Positions 7,635 to 16,891 are shown, counted from the stretch's first letter. The stretch: 38,506 nucleotides of DNA from Halanaerobiales bacterium (GCA_022360715.1 JAKSCG010000092.1:1-38506); one strand, 5' to 3'. Numbers and translations are program-made. Notes: a model not told the origin generated them from the letters alone.

Positions 7635-9215
7635 ATGAATAACCTGGAGTTAAATCAAATATTTGCGCCAAAGGATGGACTTTGTCTCAGTGGGGCCGGG
7701 CAAAGCGTTGTATCAATCCTGGAGATGGTCCATTCGATTGAGCAGCATCGAAAACCGGTAATTATTGCCTTATATGATATAATCAGGGAAAATGGTTATA
7801 CAACTAATCCCGATATTCGCGAGGCCCATAATTTTTTTCCGGGGGCTTTTTTACAGATTGGTTTACAGTTTCCCGTGCAAAATAAGACTATGCTCCGCGC
7901 AATTGGGGAAGGTAAGTTTGATCAGCTTTTAAACGAGATGGCCCGCAATTATCAGCAAATCAAACTGCCGGTTTATTTGCGGATCGGCTATGAATTTGAT
8001 GGGGAATGGAATGACTATGATCCATTTTACTATAAATTAGCTTATCGGAGAGTAGTTGATATTTTTCGAGAAAACGATGTCAAAAATGTAGTATTTGTCT
8101 GGAACTCATATCAACCCAACAATCGGGATATGTTCAATTGGTATCCTGATAACCCGATTACCGGGGATAAAGATGGTGATGATTATGTTGACTGGTTCAG
8201 TTATAATATTATTTTTTCCGATAATTTTGAGGCCGGTTGGTATTTAAAACAGGCGGCTCAACACAATAAACCGGTTATGATCGGTGAGAGTTCTTATGCC
8301 ATCGTAGCTGCCGGCTTAAGTTTTGAAGCATGGATAAAGCAATTCTTTCAGATAATTAACCGATATAAGATCAAAGGGTATCAATATATTAACTGGAACT
8401 GGCATTTATACCCGGAGGAGACCGGGTGGAAAGAGTGGAAAATTGGGCGTTATACCGATCAAAAAGCGCTGGTTAATTTATATAATTCATATCTTCAGCA
8501 AGATTCCTTTATTTTCCGTGATGCTAACTATTATCAGCCAGTGGCTTTGTTTATTCATTGTGCCAGGAATTTAAAATCACCGGCGCAAAATGGGAAAGTA
8601 CCGCCGGTTCAAGGTGACCAGTTTACTGCAGAGCAGGGTTATAGTTATCAGGTGGAAAATGTAAAATTAATGTATAATGATGGATTTAATCCCTACTGGC
8701 AGAGTGTTGAAGACCTGATTACGCTCAAATATAAAGTGCCTGAGCAAATAACCGGCGGTAATATCTTTTTTAATTTATTTGATAATAATAATGGTCCGGA
8801 TTGGTTGGAAATAGCGGTCGGAAATAGGGAGATGACAATACCGACCGATAAAAAGAATTATATAAAAATACCCTTTACCGCTCAAGACATTAATAATCAA
8901 GTCGTTACCCTGAGCATAAAATCAAGGCAGGGAAGGCTTCAGCTTGAAAAAACGGGTATGCTGATTTTTGCTGATGATTGTCCCCGGGCACCGGAAAAGG
9001 TTAGTTTTGACTATGACGATAATCTTCAACAGGCTACCCTCAACTGGTCAGTGGAAACTGATATTTATTTATATAATATTTATAAAAATAATTCCTTATA
9101 TGTAATGACTGATCAAGGATTTTTTGTCGATAAAATAGCCGATCAGTCAGACCGATATTCAATATCTTCTTATTCATTGTATCGGGGTGAAGGACCGATG
9201 CTATTTTTAAGTTAA
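7635..9215 (+). CDS. cytoplasmic GH26-like glycoside hydrolase with C-terminal accessory domain
   Basis: This 526-residue protein is a clear paralogue of the one at 1448. It shares YLRIGYEFDGEWNDYDP (acid/base Glu120), GDDYVDWFSYN and NKPVMIGESS (nucleophile Glu218). There is no signal peptide, and the preceding permease stop leaves no room for one, so it should act in the cytoplasm. After the barrel (about to residue 290) comes a region of roughly 235 residues. Its last part (about 447-526, PEKVSFDYDD onwards) resembles an Fn3-type fold; the middle is unassigned. Context suggests it degrades oligosaccharides brought in by the ABC importer. Accessory binding domains on a non-secreted enzyme are unusual. 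Exact substrate and GH family number need confirmation. Confidence 0.7.
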   Translation: MNNLELNQIFAPKDGLCLSGAGQSVVSILEMVHSIEQHRKPVIIALYDIIRENGYTTNPDIREAHNFFPGAFLQIGLQFPVQNKTMLRAIGEGKFDQLLNEMARNYQQIKLPVYLRIGYEFDGEWNDYDPFYYKLAYRRVVDIFRENDVKNVVFVWNSYQPNNRDMFNWYPDNPITGDKDGDDYVDWFSYNIIFSDNFEAGWYLKQAAQHNKPVMIGESSYAIVAAGLSFEAWIKQFFQIINRYKIKGYQYINWNWHLYPEETGWKEWKIGRYTDQKALVNLYNSYLQQDSFIFRDANYYQPVALFIHCARNLKSPAQNGKVPPVQGDQFTAEQGYSYQVENVKLMYNDGFNPYWQSVEDLITLKYKVPEQITGGNIFFNLFDNNNGPDWLEIAVGNREMTIPTDKKNYIKIPFTAQDINNQVVTLSIKSRQGRLQLEKTGMLIFADDCPRAPEKVSFDYDDNLQQATLNWSVETDIYLYNIYKNNSLYVMTDQGFFVDKIADQSDRYSISSYSLYRGEGPMLFLS

Positions 9216-9271
9216 GCTGTTCAACCTGGACAGGCAGTGAAAATTTAAGCTTAGGGGGAAATTAATAGTAA

Positions 9272-10753
9272 ATGCGGGAGATAACATTAGATTATCAAGA
9301 GTTTAGCGGTGAGATCGATCAATTTTCTTCATTATGCGTTGGTTCAGGCCATGCTGGTCTCGCTCTAAGGAAGAGCTATCTGGAACAACTAAAGTTGGTT
9401 CATCAAGAATGTGGTTTTAAATATGTGCGTTTTCATGGCATTCTTTCCGATAGTATGGGAGTTTATAGCGAAGATCAGAGCGGAACTCCTATTTATAACT
9501 GGCAATATATTGATATGGTGTATGATCAAATATTAGAGATCGGGATGAAACCATTTGTCGAGCTTAGTTTTATGCCCGCGGCTTTAGCCAGTGGGGAAGA
9601 GATAGTTTTCTGGTGGAAGGGTAATATTACACCACCGAAAGATTATCAAAAATGGTATGATTTGATCAAAGGGTTTACCGAGCATTTAACCGATCGATAT
9701 GGCCGGGAAGAACTTAAAAGTTGGTATTTTGAGGTCTGGAATGAACCTAATTTAAAAAGCTTTTTTAGCGGTGAGATGGAGGATTATTTTAGGCTCTATG
9801 AAAAGGCTGTTCTGGCAATTAAAAGTGTTGATCAACAATATCGGGTAGGGGGTCCGGCTACTGCCGGAAATAGCTGGATAACAGAGATGATCAATTTTTG
9901 TAATGAGAACAAGCTGCCTTTAGACTTTATTTCAACCCATACTTATGGTGTAGAAGGCCACTTTGCCCAATGGGGAGAGCAGGAGTTATACCTAATTAAG
10001 GATCAGGATATTATTATCAACGATGTAAAAAAAGTCAAAGAGCAGGTTTTAAGTTCAAGCAGACCGGAGTTGGAGCTCCATTATACGGAATGGAATTCTT
10101 CTTACTCAAGTAGGGACCCGGTTCATGATCAATATATCCAGGCCCCCTATATCCTGCACACCTTAAAAGGATTAAGGGGTCAGGTTGATTCAATGTCTTA
10201 TTGGACTTTTTCAGATATCTTTGAAGAGGCCGGACCAGCATCTTCTCCCTTTCATGGTGGGTTTGGATTATTAAACCTCCAGTCCCTGAAAAAACCGGCC
10301 TTCTATGCCTATAAATATTTAAATCAATTAAAAGGACCGGAATTAAAGATTGCTGATCAAAAAGCATGGTTCAGCCGGAATGAAGATGGAATCAGGGGGA
10401 TATTTTGGGAGCTGGACTTGTCTGAGCAGTCTGGCTCAAATCAAGAGTATTTTCAAAAAGTAATAACCGCTCAAGTCCAAGAAGAAGTAAGTATTAAGGT
10501 GAAAAACCTCCCGGCCGGCAATTATCAAATCACAACCTATTCGATCGGTTATCAACAGAACGATATCTATAGTTATTATCTGAATAATTATGCACAACGC
10601 CCTTTTAATAAAACTATTGAGGAGGAGTTGAAACTCAATAATAGGGACCAACCCCTTGCGGTCGAATCAATACTGGTTAAAAAGGGCCAAACCATTAGTC
10701 TTGTCTATACCCTAAATAAAAATCAAGTGATTTATATTAAGATCGAACAATGA
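9272..10753 (+). CDS. GH39-family glycosidase (beta-xylosidase type)
   Basis: Length 493, matching bacterial GH39 beta-xylosidases of about 500 residues. The barrel has the acid/base in FEVWNEPN (Glu158) and the nucleophile in LHYTEWNSS (Glu273), close to the positions known in Thermoanaerobacterium XynB. YWTFSDIFEE and the downstream GGFGLL stretch are also typical. A small beta-domain follows at the C-terminus. There is no signal peptide, so it works inside the cell, probably removing xylose or a related sugar from imported oligosaccharides. It is the last gene of the importer cluster. ATG at 9272; AGGGGG (9253-9258) is a little far upstream (13 bases). Confidence 0.88.
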   Translation: MREITLDYQEFSGEIDQFSSLCVGSGHAGLALRKSYLEQLKLVHQECGFKYVRFHGILSDSMGVYSEDQSGTPIYNWQYIDMVYDQILEIGMKPFVELSFMPAALASGEEIVFWWKGNITPPKDYQKWYDLIKGFTEHLTDRYGREELKSWYFEVWNEPNLKSFFSGEMEDYFRLYEKAVLAIKSVDQQYRVGGPATAGNSWITEMINFCNENKLPLDFISTHTYGVEGHFAQWGEQELYLIKDQDIIINDVKKVKEQVLSSSRPELELHYTEWNSSYSSRDPVHDQYIQAPYILHTLKGLRGQVDSMSYWTFSDIFEEAGPASSPFHGGFGLLNLQSLKKPAFYAYKYLNQLKGPELKIADQKAWFSRNEDGIRGIFWELDLSEQSGSNQEYFQKVITAQVQEEVSIKVKNLPAGNYQITTYSIGYQQNDIYSYYLNNYAQRPFNKTIEEELKLNNRDQPLAVESILVKKGQTISLVYTLNKNQVIYIKIEQ

Positions 10754-10843
10754 TTTAACACAAGTTTAACATTACATAAATATCTCGGCAATAATTCTTC
10801 TTTAAAATACATAGTATAGAAAAAAGACTAGGGAGGGATTTAA

Positions 10844-12367
10844 TTGTTAGAGGTATTAAAAAAATCTTTGCTATTGCTGATCATTGGTCTGGTGCTGAGC
10901 TTGCTTCCATTACCAGCCAATGCGGCAGACCCGGTAACTATCTCGCTCGTTTTTACTTCCGATCTACATGGCCATCTGGAACCATTTAAACCCCGGGGAG
11001 ATGAGTTTGACTGGGGTGGTATGGCCAGGATCAGTTCTCTAATCAACAAGATCAAAGAACAACAACCCAATTTATTGATTTTGGATGGTGGGGATGTCTT
11101 TTTTAATAGTGATATAACAAATCTATATGAAGGTGAATCGACTGTTGCTGTCTTTAATGCAATAGGCTATGATGCCGTTGTGTTGGGAAATCATGATTTT
11201 GATATGGAACCACGGGTAATTGCTAATTTATCCAGCCAGGCTAAATTTGCTATTCTTTCAGCCAATGTCTTTCAGGCGGACGGTAATTATCTGGAAGGTG
11301 TTAAGCCATATCTGATCAAAGAAGTAAGTGGGGTTAGAATTGGCATAATTGGGTTGACCGATCAAAGAACTCCAGTTACAACCCACCCTTTAAATGTTAA
11401 GGATTTAAGATTTGTCGATCAGATTGAGATCGCTCAAAGACTAGTCAAAGAATTAAGAGGTAAAGTGGATATACTGGTGGCTTTGACCCACCTCCACTTA
11501 GATGATCGCTTATTTTTACAAGAGGTATCCGATATTGATGTAATGGTCGCCGGTGGTACCCATGAGCGGATGCCGGTAGCCGAGAAGATCAACGGAGCAT
11601 TAATGGTACGGGGTGGAGAATACGGGAAAGTTCTGAACCGGTTTGACTTAACTGTGCAGAATGGTAAAGTGATCAAGAGTTCTTTCCGCGATTATACAAT
11701 TGATGGCCTCATTGCCGAAGATCAGGCCATAGCTTCAATCGTCAAAACATTTCGTACTGGATTGGAAGAAAAAATGAAAGAAGAGGCCGGTAGAACAACT
11801 GTAGAACTAATGGGAGAGAGAGCAGTTGTCAGGGCGAAGGAGAGTAATCTTGGTAACTTGATTGCCGATGCAATTAGGTATTATACCGGTGCCGAGATCG
11901 CCTTGCAAAATGGTGGGGGAATCAGGGCTACTATTGCGGTAGGCCCGGTAACCCTAAATGATATCTATAATGTTCTTCCTTTTGATAATCGAGTTGTTAA
12001 ACAGGAATTGACCGGGAGTCAGCTGCTGGAAACCCTTGAGAATGGCTGTAAAAACTACCCGGCTCTTGATGGTAGATTTCTCCAGGTATCCGGGCTTGAA
12101 TATACCTTTGATCCGCAAAAGCCGGCTGGCAAGCGGATTGTTGCGGTAAAGGTAGCCGGCCGACCCCTGGTTAAAGAGCAGCGATATATTGTGGCCTCAA
12201 ATGATTTTATGGCCCTGGGGGGAGACGAATATAATGTTTTGACAAAGGCTAAAACTATTGAAATTTATCCGGTGTTATTACGGGAAGTACTACGGGATTA
12301 TTTCAGTAGAAAAGGGACAGTCAGTGCAGCAGTTGAGGGAAGAATAAAAATACTTAATGGAAACTAA
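10844..12367 (+). CDS. exported 5'-nucleotidase/2',3'-cyclic phosphodiesterase family protein
   Basis: TTG start behind GGGAGGG (10831-10837). The signal peptide ends PANA before ADP (residue 27), giving an exported protein. The N-terminal metallophosphatase domain has the dimetal motifs DLHGH (Asp40, His42), GGD, GNHDFD, THLHLD and GGTHER. The C-terminal 5'-nucleotidase domain has SNLGNLIADAIRYY, NGGGIR and the LPFDNRV loop that stacks on the nucleoside. The family (UshA/YfkN-like) hydrolyses nucleotides outside the cytoplasm, giving phosphate and nucleosides. It has no obvious link to the sugar genes; a terminator follows it. Substrate (nucleotide, UDP-sugar or cyclic nucleotide) cannot be fixed from sequence. 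Confidence 0.9.
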   Translation: MLEVLKKSLLLLIIGLVLSLLPLPANAADPVTISLVFTSDLHGHLEPFKPRGDEFDWGGMARISSLINKIKEQQPNLLILDGGDVFFNSDITNLYEGESTVAVFNAIGYDAVVLGNHDFDMEPRVIANLSSQAKFAILSANVFQADGNYLEGVKPYLIKEVSGVRIGIIGLTDQRTPVTTHPLNVKDLRFVDQIEIAQRLVKELRGKVDILVALTHLHLDDRLFLQEVSDIDVMVAGGTHERMPVAEKINGALMVRGGEYGKVLNRFDLTVQNGKVIKSSFRDYTIDGLIAEDQAIASIVKTFRTGLEEKMKEEAGRTTVELMGERAVVRAKESNLGNLIADAIRYYTGAEIALQNGGGIRATIAVGPVTLNDIYNVLPFDNRVVKQELTGSQLLETLENGCKNYPALDGRFLQVSGLEYTFDPQKPAGKRIVAVKVAGRPLVKEQRYIVASNDFMALGGDEYNVLTKAKTIEIYPVLLREVLRDYFSRKGTVSAAVEGRIKILNGN

Positions 12368-12383
12368 AGTAAGAATATTAAAG

Positions 12384-12426
12384 ATCAGCTCGATAATACT
12401 AAATCAATTGGGCTGATTTTTATTTT
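12384..12426 (+). terminator. intrinsic terminator after the 5'-nucleotidase gene
   Basis: ATCAGCTC (12384-12391) pairs with GGGCTGAT (12410-12417), including one G-T wobble, across an 18-base loop. A T-rich tract (TTTTTATTTTATTT) follows. Confidence 0.6.
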
Positions 12427-12581
12427 ATTTAATCTTTCTGTGGCGGCTTCTTTTGATATTTCCTTATGATATTGCTCAACTGCTCAAGTTGTTAGGAAAA
12501 AAGCTCCGGAAATACACAAAGTGAGGACAGAGAATTTGATGTAAAAAGCAAGTGATATCATATTTATCTAGCGGAGTGTTC

Positions 12582-12610
12582 TTGACAAAGTGTTGCTCAT
12601 TAGATATACT
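12582..12610 (+). promoter_or_regulatory. promoter of the lacI-GH94 operon
   Basis: TTGACA (12582-12587), 17 bases, TATACT (12605-12610): a near-consensus sigma-A promoter. The operator at 12623-12634 overlaps the expected transcript start, a repressing position. It is the main feature of the 407-base gap 12368-12774. Confidence 0.75.
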
Positions 12611-12622
12611 AAAAACAATAGG

Positions 12623-12634
12623 TGAAACGATTCA
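12623..12634 (+). promoter_or_regulatory. LacI-type operator, TGAAACGATTCA
   Basis: A CG-centred near-palindrome (TGAA-x-CG-x-TTCA after symmetric reading) 12 bases after the -10 box. Its left half, GTGAAACG, recurs at 12739. It is probably bound by the LacI protein at 12778. Confidence 0.6.
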
Positions 12635-12739
12635 AAATTATTTTAATGCTTTGTTTAAATTAGCGGTAAATATAGTGCTATAAAAAGCTTAATTTTTAAA
12701 ATTTAACCTGTTTAAGGGATGGATTTAGGCAAATATAGT

Positions 12740-12749
12740 GAAACGTTTC
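12740..12749 (+). promoter_or_regulatory. LacI-type operator, GAAACGTTTC
   Basis: A perfect 10-base palindrome centred on CG, 28 bases before the regulator start and 116 bp (centre to centre) from the first site. The pair could support DNA looping. Confidence 0.6.
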
Positions 12750-12777
12750 TAATAAAAAGAACAGGGGGTGAGTATTG

Positions 12778-13755
12778 ATGGTTACCTTAAGGGATGTAGC
12801 AAATAAGGCCGGTGTGGCAGTTTCTACAGCTTCCTATGCCCTCAATAATAGTTCCAAGATCAGTCTAGCTACCAGAAAAAAGGTACATAAAGCTTCCCGA
12901 GATTTGGGTTATCAACCACATGGAATTGCCCGTAATTTAAAAAAACAGAAGACCGAGACGATTGGCCTGTTTTTAAATGACTTAAGCGGGCCTTATTATA
13001 GTGAGGTTATTCAGGGGGTCCAGGATGTTGTTTCCGCTCATGGCTATGACTTGATCGTCGGTAGTGCTTCCGGCGGCACAAATAGTACGGCCTATAAATT
13101 TCTCTTGGAAAAAAGGGTTGATGGGGCTGTTATCTTGGCTCCCAAAATAAATGATGCGGAAATAAGTCGGGTCGCCAAAGCCAGTCTACCGATTATTGTC
13201 CTTGATCGGCGGTTGGATTCTGACTATATTAAGTATGTATTAATTGATAATCTTAATGGAGCGTATCAGGCAGTTAGTCATCTGATTAACCGCGGTTATC
13301 ACAAGATTGTTTATCTCAGCGGACCGGAAGACTCTTTTGATAATCAGGAAAGGTTTAAGGGATATCAGCGAGCCTTACTTGAAAACGGCTTTAATCTGAT
13401 GCCCCAAAGGATCATCAGCGGAAATTTTACGGAAAAGGAAGGTTATCAGGTTATTTCCGGATTCCTTGCCCAGGAGGAAAGAATAGATGCGATATTTTCA
13501 GCCAATGATGAGATGGCAATTGGTGCTATTCAGGCGATTAGAGAGATGAGTTTTAAAATACCTGATGATATTGCCATCGTTGGTTTTGATGACATCCGGT
13601 TAGCTTCTTATATTAATCCACCACTAACTACGATCCGTCACCCTAAGTATGAAATGGGGAGATTTGCGACTAATATGGTATTTCAAGTCTTGCACGGCAG
13701 TAAAGCGGAGTCGGTTGTTTTACCTACCCAGTTAATTACCAGACAATCTACTTAA
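12778..13755 (+). CDS. LacI-family transcriptional regulator
   Basis: LacI helix-turn-helix (VANKAGVAVSTASYALNN) and hinge, then a sugar-binding-like effector domain ending IVGFDDIRLASYINPPLTTI. Start taken as ATG 12778 because AGGGGGTGA (12763-12771) spaces it better than the in-frame TTG at 12775. The GH94 gene begins 16 bases after its stop, so both are on one transcript. Operator-like sites at 12623 and 12740 flank the leader. It probably represses itself and the phosphorylase until a disaccharide or its product accumulates. Full length for the family. Confidence 0.92.
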   Translation: MVTLRDVANKAGVAVSTASYALNNSSKISLATRKKVHKASRDLGYQPHGIARNLKKQKTETIGLFLNDLSGPYYSEVIQGVQDVVSAHGYDLIVGSASGGTNSTAYKFLLEKRVDGAVILAPKINDAEISRVAKASLPIIVLDRRLDSDYIKYVLIDNLNGAYQAVSHLINRGYHKIVYLSGPEDSFDNQERFKGYQRALLENGFNLMPQRIISGNFTEKEGYQVISGFLAQEERIDAIFSANDEMAIGAIQAIREMSFKIPDDIAIVGFDDIRLASYINPPLTTIRHPKYEMGRFATNMVFQVLHGSKAESVVLPTQLITRQST

Positions 13756-13770
13756 TGGAAGAAAAGGAAG

Positions 13771-16164
13771 GTGTTGAGTTTGAGTGAAGAAAGATTGTTC
13801 GTCAATAAATATGGTTATTTTACGGCTGATGGAAAAGAGTATGTGATTACCGACCCGAAAACTCCCCGTCCCTGGATCAATGTAATCAGTAATGGTGATT
13901 ATTCTTTACTGCTTTCACAGAATGGAGGGGGTTACTCCTGGCGCGGTAATGCCGAAGAAAACCGCTTAACCAGGAGTTTCCAGGATGTGATTAAGGATAA
14001 CTGGGGTAAGTACATCTATCTTCGCGATGAAGGGAGCGGCGATTTCTGGTCAGTGGGCTGGAAACCGGTCTGTCGAGAGCCGGAGTTTTTTGAGACCAGG
14101 CATGGTATTGGTTACTCCGTCTTAACCCAGCAAGTCAATCAGATCAAGACCGGTCTGACTATCTTTGTGGTGCCTGAGCAACCGGTGGAAGTATGGGAGT
14201 TAACCCTGCTCAATACCGGTAAACGAGAAAGAATACTTAACCTGTTTACCTATCTGGAATGGAACCTGGGAATTGGTGCTGATAATCAGCGGGAGTTTAG
14301 CAAAATATTTATTGAAAATAATTATCATGCAGATATTAATGGGTTTATTACCAGCAAATACAACTGGGGTTTGCAGAATGAAAAAGGTCAGCCAAATAAC
14401 CGCAATTGGGAGTATACGGCTTTTCATACGGTCAGTGCACCGCCACTTTCCTATGACGGTGATAAGGAGTCGTTTGTCGGAATGTACAGAGATCAGCAAG
14501 CTCCCCAGGCGATGGATGTTAAGCTACTGGCCCGTAATACCGGTCGATTTGGTGATGCGATTGCTTCCCTCCAGAATGAAATTACGTTAAGACCTGGTGC
14601 AAGTAAAACAATTGTCTATACATTAGGAGCGGCTGATCGCCGTGAACAGGCTCTAGAACTGGCCGGAAGGTACAGTGATCTTAAGCAAGCAGGGAAAGCA
14701 CTGGCCCAAGTTAAGGATTTTTGGCGACCGTTGCTGGAGAGCGAAAGAATTCAAACCCCGGATCAGGCCATGAATGTAATGACAAACACCTGGTTAAAAT
14801 ATCAGACCATTTCATGTCGTTTATGGGGTAAAGCCGCATTTTATCAGGTCAGTGGTGGTTATGGGTTCCGGGATCAGCTACAGGACAGTCAGATTTTCTT
14901 TTCTTCAAAACCGGAATTGGCCAAAAAACAGCTCCTGCTTCATGCCGGCAAGCAAAAGCAAGACGGTACGGTTTTACACTGGTGGTTGACGATCTCGGGA
15001 GAGGGACCGGAGACCAATTGTTCTGATGATTTGCTATGGTTACCTTATATTACAATTAATTACCTCAAAGAGACGGCTGATTTTACGATCCTGGAACAAG
15101 TAGTTCCCTATCTGGATGGAGGAGCAGATACACTTTATGAACATTGCCGGCGGGCTATTACCAGGGTTTTTCAACGGTTCAGTCCGCGGGGAATCCCCTT
15201 GATTGGAGAGAGTGACTGGAATGATGGCTTAAGTGCAGTCGGTTGGGAATGGAGGGGTGAGAGTTTCTGGCTCGGCCAATTCCTCTATAAAATTTTGACA
15301 GAATTTAAATATATCACCACTGTGGTTAAGGATAACAGTTTTGGTGAAGAGTGTTCAGCTGTGCGCGATTTACTGAAAGAATCAATTAATAAATACGGCT
15401 GGGACGGAGACTGGTATCTACAGGCGACAACAGATGATGGTCTGGAATTGGGGAGTAAAGAGAATGAGGAGGGTTGGATTTATCTCAATCCACAAATTTG
15501 GGCGATTATCAGCGGGATCGCCGATGATGAGCGAGCAGAAAGGTGTCTGGATGCAGTGGAGGAATACCTCCACCGGGATTACGGAACACTGCTGCTTTAT
15601 CCGGCCTATAGTAAAGTAAGGGAAGATATCGGGTATATAAGTAGATATGCCCCGGGATTAAGAGAAAACGGTGGAGTTTATACTCATGCTGCCACCTGGG
15701 CAATTATTGCCTATATAATGCGCGACCGGACGGAAAAGGCTCTGGAAATCTACCGAAAAATATGCCCCCCCAACCGTTCGGCGGGAATAGATCAATATAA
15801 AGCAGAGCCTTATGCAGTTCCGGGTAATACCGATGGTCCCCAGTCACCCCATTTTGGCAAGGGGAGTTGGACCTGGTATACTGGCTCTGCTCAGTGGTTA
15901 CATCGGGTAGCAGTCCAGTGGATTCTGGGGATTAGACCTGATTATCAGGGCTTAATCATTGATCCTCATATCCCAGCTAACTGGAATGGTTTTAAAGTTA
16001 CCCGTCAATTCCGAAATACAGTTTACCAGATCACCGTTGATAATCAAGCACATATTAACTCCGGTGTTAAAGAGCTCTACCTTGACGGCCAAAAGTTGTC
16101 AGTTAGTTTTTTGCCGGATTTGAATGACCGAAAAGAACATACTGTCAGAGTTATTATGGGTTAA
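13771..16164 (+). CDS. GH94-family glycoside phosphorylase (cellobiose/chitobiose phosphorylase type)
   Basis: About 797 residues, the normal length for GH94. The N-terminal beta-sandwich (about 1-280) is followed by an alpha/alpha-barrel. GGYGFRDQLQDSQ (about 362-374) forms the sugar site. GESDWNDGL (Asp482 to Asp485) corresponds to the catalytic acid region of cellobiose phosphorylase. These enzymes use phosphate to split beta-linked disaccharides into sugar 1-phosphate and a free sugar in the cytoplasm, saving ATP. DWND is followed by G, where cellobiose phosphorylase usually has C, so the exact disaccharide may differ. Start ambiguous: GTG 13771, TTG 13774 or TTG 13780 behind AAGGAAGG. 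No transporter gene is adjacent. Confidence 0.88.
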   Translation: MLSLSEERLFVNKYGYFTADGKEYVITDPKTPRPWINVISNGDYSLLLSQNGGGYSWRGNAEENRLTRSFQDVIKDNWGKYIYLRDEGSGDFWSVGWKPVCREPEFFETRHGIGYSVLTQQVNQIKTGLTIFVVPEQPVEVWELTLLNTGKRERILNLFTYLEWNLGIGADNQREFSKIFIENNYHADINGFITSKYNWGLQNEKGQPNNRNWEYTAFHTVSAPPLSYDGDKESFVGMYRDQQAPQAMDVKLLARNTGRFGDAIASLQNEITLRPGASKTIVYTLGAADRREQALELAGRYSDLKQAGKALAQVKDFWRPLLESERIQTPDQAMNVMTNTWLKYQTISCRLWGKAAFYQVSGGYGFRDQLQDSQIFFSSKPELAKKQLLLHAGKQKQDGTVLHWWLTISGEGPETNCSDDLLWLPYITINYLKETADFTILEQVVPYLDGGADTLYEHCRRAITRVFQRFSPRGIPLIGESDWNDGLSAVGWEWRGESFWLGQFLYKILTEFKYITTVVKDNSFGEECSAVRDLLKESINKYGWDGDWYLQATTDDGLELGSKENEEGWIYLNPQIWAIISGIADDERAERCLDAVEEYLHRDYGTLLLYPAYSKVREDIGYISRYAPGLRENGGVYTHAATWAIIAYIMRDRTEKALEIYRKICPPNRSAGIDQYKAEPYAVPGNTDGPQSPHFGKGSWTWYTGSAQWLHRVAVQWILGIRPDYQGLIIDPHIPANWNGFKVTRQFRNTVYQITVDNQAHINSGVKELYLDGQKLSVSFLPDLNDRKEHTVRVIMG

Positions 16165-16283
16165 GAATGAAGCGTAAATGGAATAACATAAATCACTCCT
16201 CCCGGGTTTTAGATTTATTGAGCTCCAAAAAGATTATCACCTTTTTATTCGGATTGAATACGATATAGGGGAGGGGTGAAAAG

Positions 16284-16727
16284 ATGGATGTAAAAGATAT
16301 AGAAGGGATTATCGGAAAGTTGAAGGATATACCCTATCAACATAATGGTAGGTCGATGCGTGGAGTTGATTGTTGGGGATTAATCTATCTTTTTTTTAAG
16401 GAACTGGGGATTCGCTTGCCGATCAGTGATGGTTCATTTGCCCCTGATGATTGGTATAAAAAGCAGCCAGAACGCTATGGCAATGCCCTTAAAACACTGG
16501 GGGAAGATGTAGGGCATTATCGGAATCTAAAGCCATTGGATATACCATATTTCCGCCTCTATCGGGATGTAATAACCCACAGCGGAGTAATGCTGGACCG
16601 GCAATTCTTTCTTCATGTTTTAATTGACAAAAAAGTAAGGGTTGATAGCTTCAATCGGTTGTTTTGGCGAGCTAAATATGCCGGGGCAATTAGAATAGAT
16701 TTAAATAAATACCGAAGAAAATTATAA
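16284..16727 (+). CDS. NlpC/P60-family cysteine peptidase-like protein
   Basis: A single 147-residue domain. GVDCWGLI holds the nucleophile Cys30, THSGVML the His99, and FLHVLID a later His111. This is the Cys-His arrangement of NlpC/P60 enzymes, which cleave cell-wall peptides such as gamma-Glu-DAP bonds. The Y-x-HNGR...DCWGLI...ELGI-x-LP pattern resembles the phage-tail-associated branch of the family. There is no signal peptide or wall-binding domain, so how it would reach the wall is unclear. It has its own strong site GGGGAGGGG upstream of ATG 16284 and stands alone between GH94 and uvrB. No phage genes are nearby. Role unknown. Confidence 0.75.
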   Translation: MDVKDIEGIIGKLKDIPYQHNGRSMRGVDCWGLIYLFFKELGIRLPISDGSFAPDDWYKKQPERYGNALKTLGEDVGHYRNLKPLDIPYFRLYRDVITHSGVMLDRQFFLHVLIDKKVRVDSFNRLFWRAKYAGAIRIDLNKYRRKL

Positions 16728-16771
16728 TTGTGCTTATTTTTTAATTTATTAGGAAGTTGTCATTTTATTCT

Positions 16772-16796
16772 CCTCCCAACTGGGAGGTTTTTCTTT
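16772..16796 (+). terminator. intrinsic terminator after the NlpC/P60 gene
   Basis: CCTCCC (16772-16777), loop AACT, GGGAGG (16782-16787), then TTTTTCTTT. Confidence 0.8.
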
Positions 16797-16806
16797 AAAA
16801 AAATAC

Positions 16807-16835
16807 TTTAAAATATTTCATATTGGTGTTATAAT
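16807..16835 (+). promoter_or_regulatory. uvrBA promoter, extended -10
   Basis: TTTAAA (16807-16812), 17 bases, TATAAT (16830-16835), with TG one base before the -10. The same TTTAAA-N17-TATAAT with TG occurs before uvrC. A weak LexA-like half-match, GAAC-N4-ATTC, lies at 16853-16864. Confidence 0.7.
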
Positions 16836-16891
16836 ATGAATTGGGTAAAAAAGAACATACATTCACCCCGGATTAGAAAAAGGTGATGACA

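Noticed and set aside
12623..12752. CcpA catabolite-repression (cre) sites
   Set aside because: The palindromes are shorter than the 14-base cre pattern and sit next to a lacI gene, so a local LacI operator is the simpler reading.
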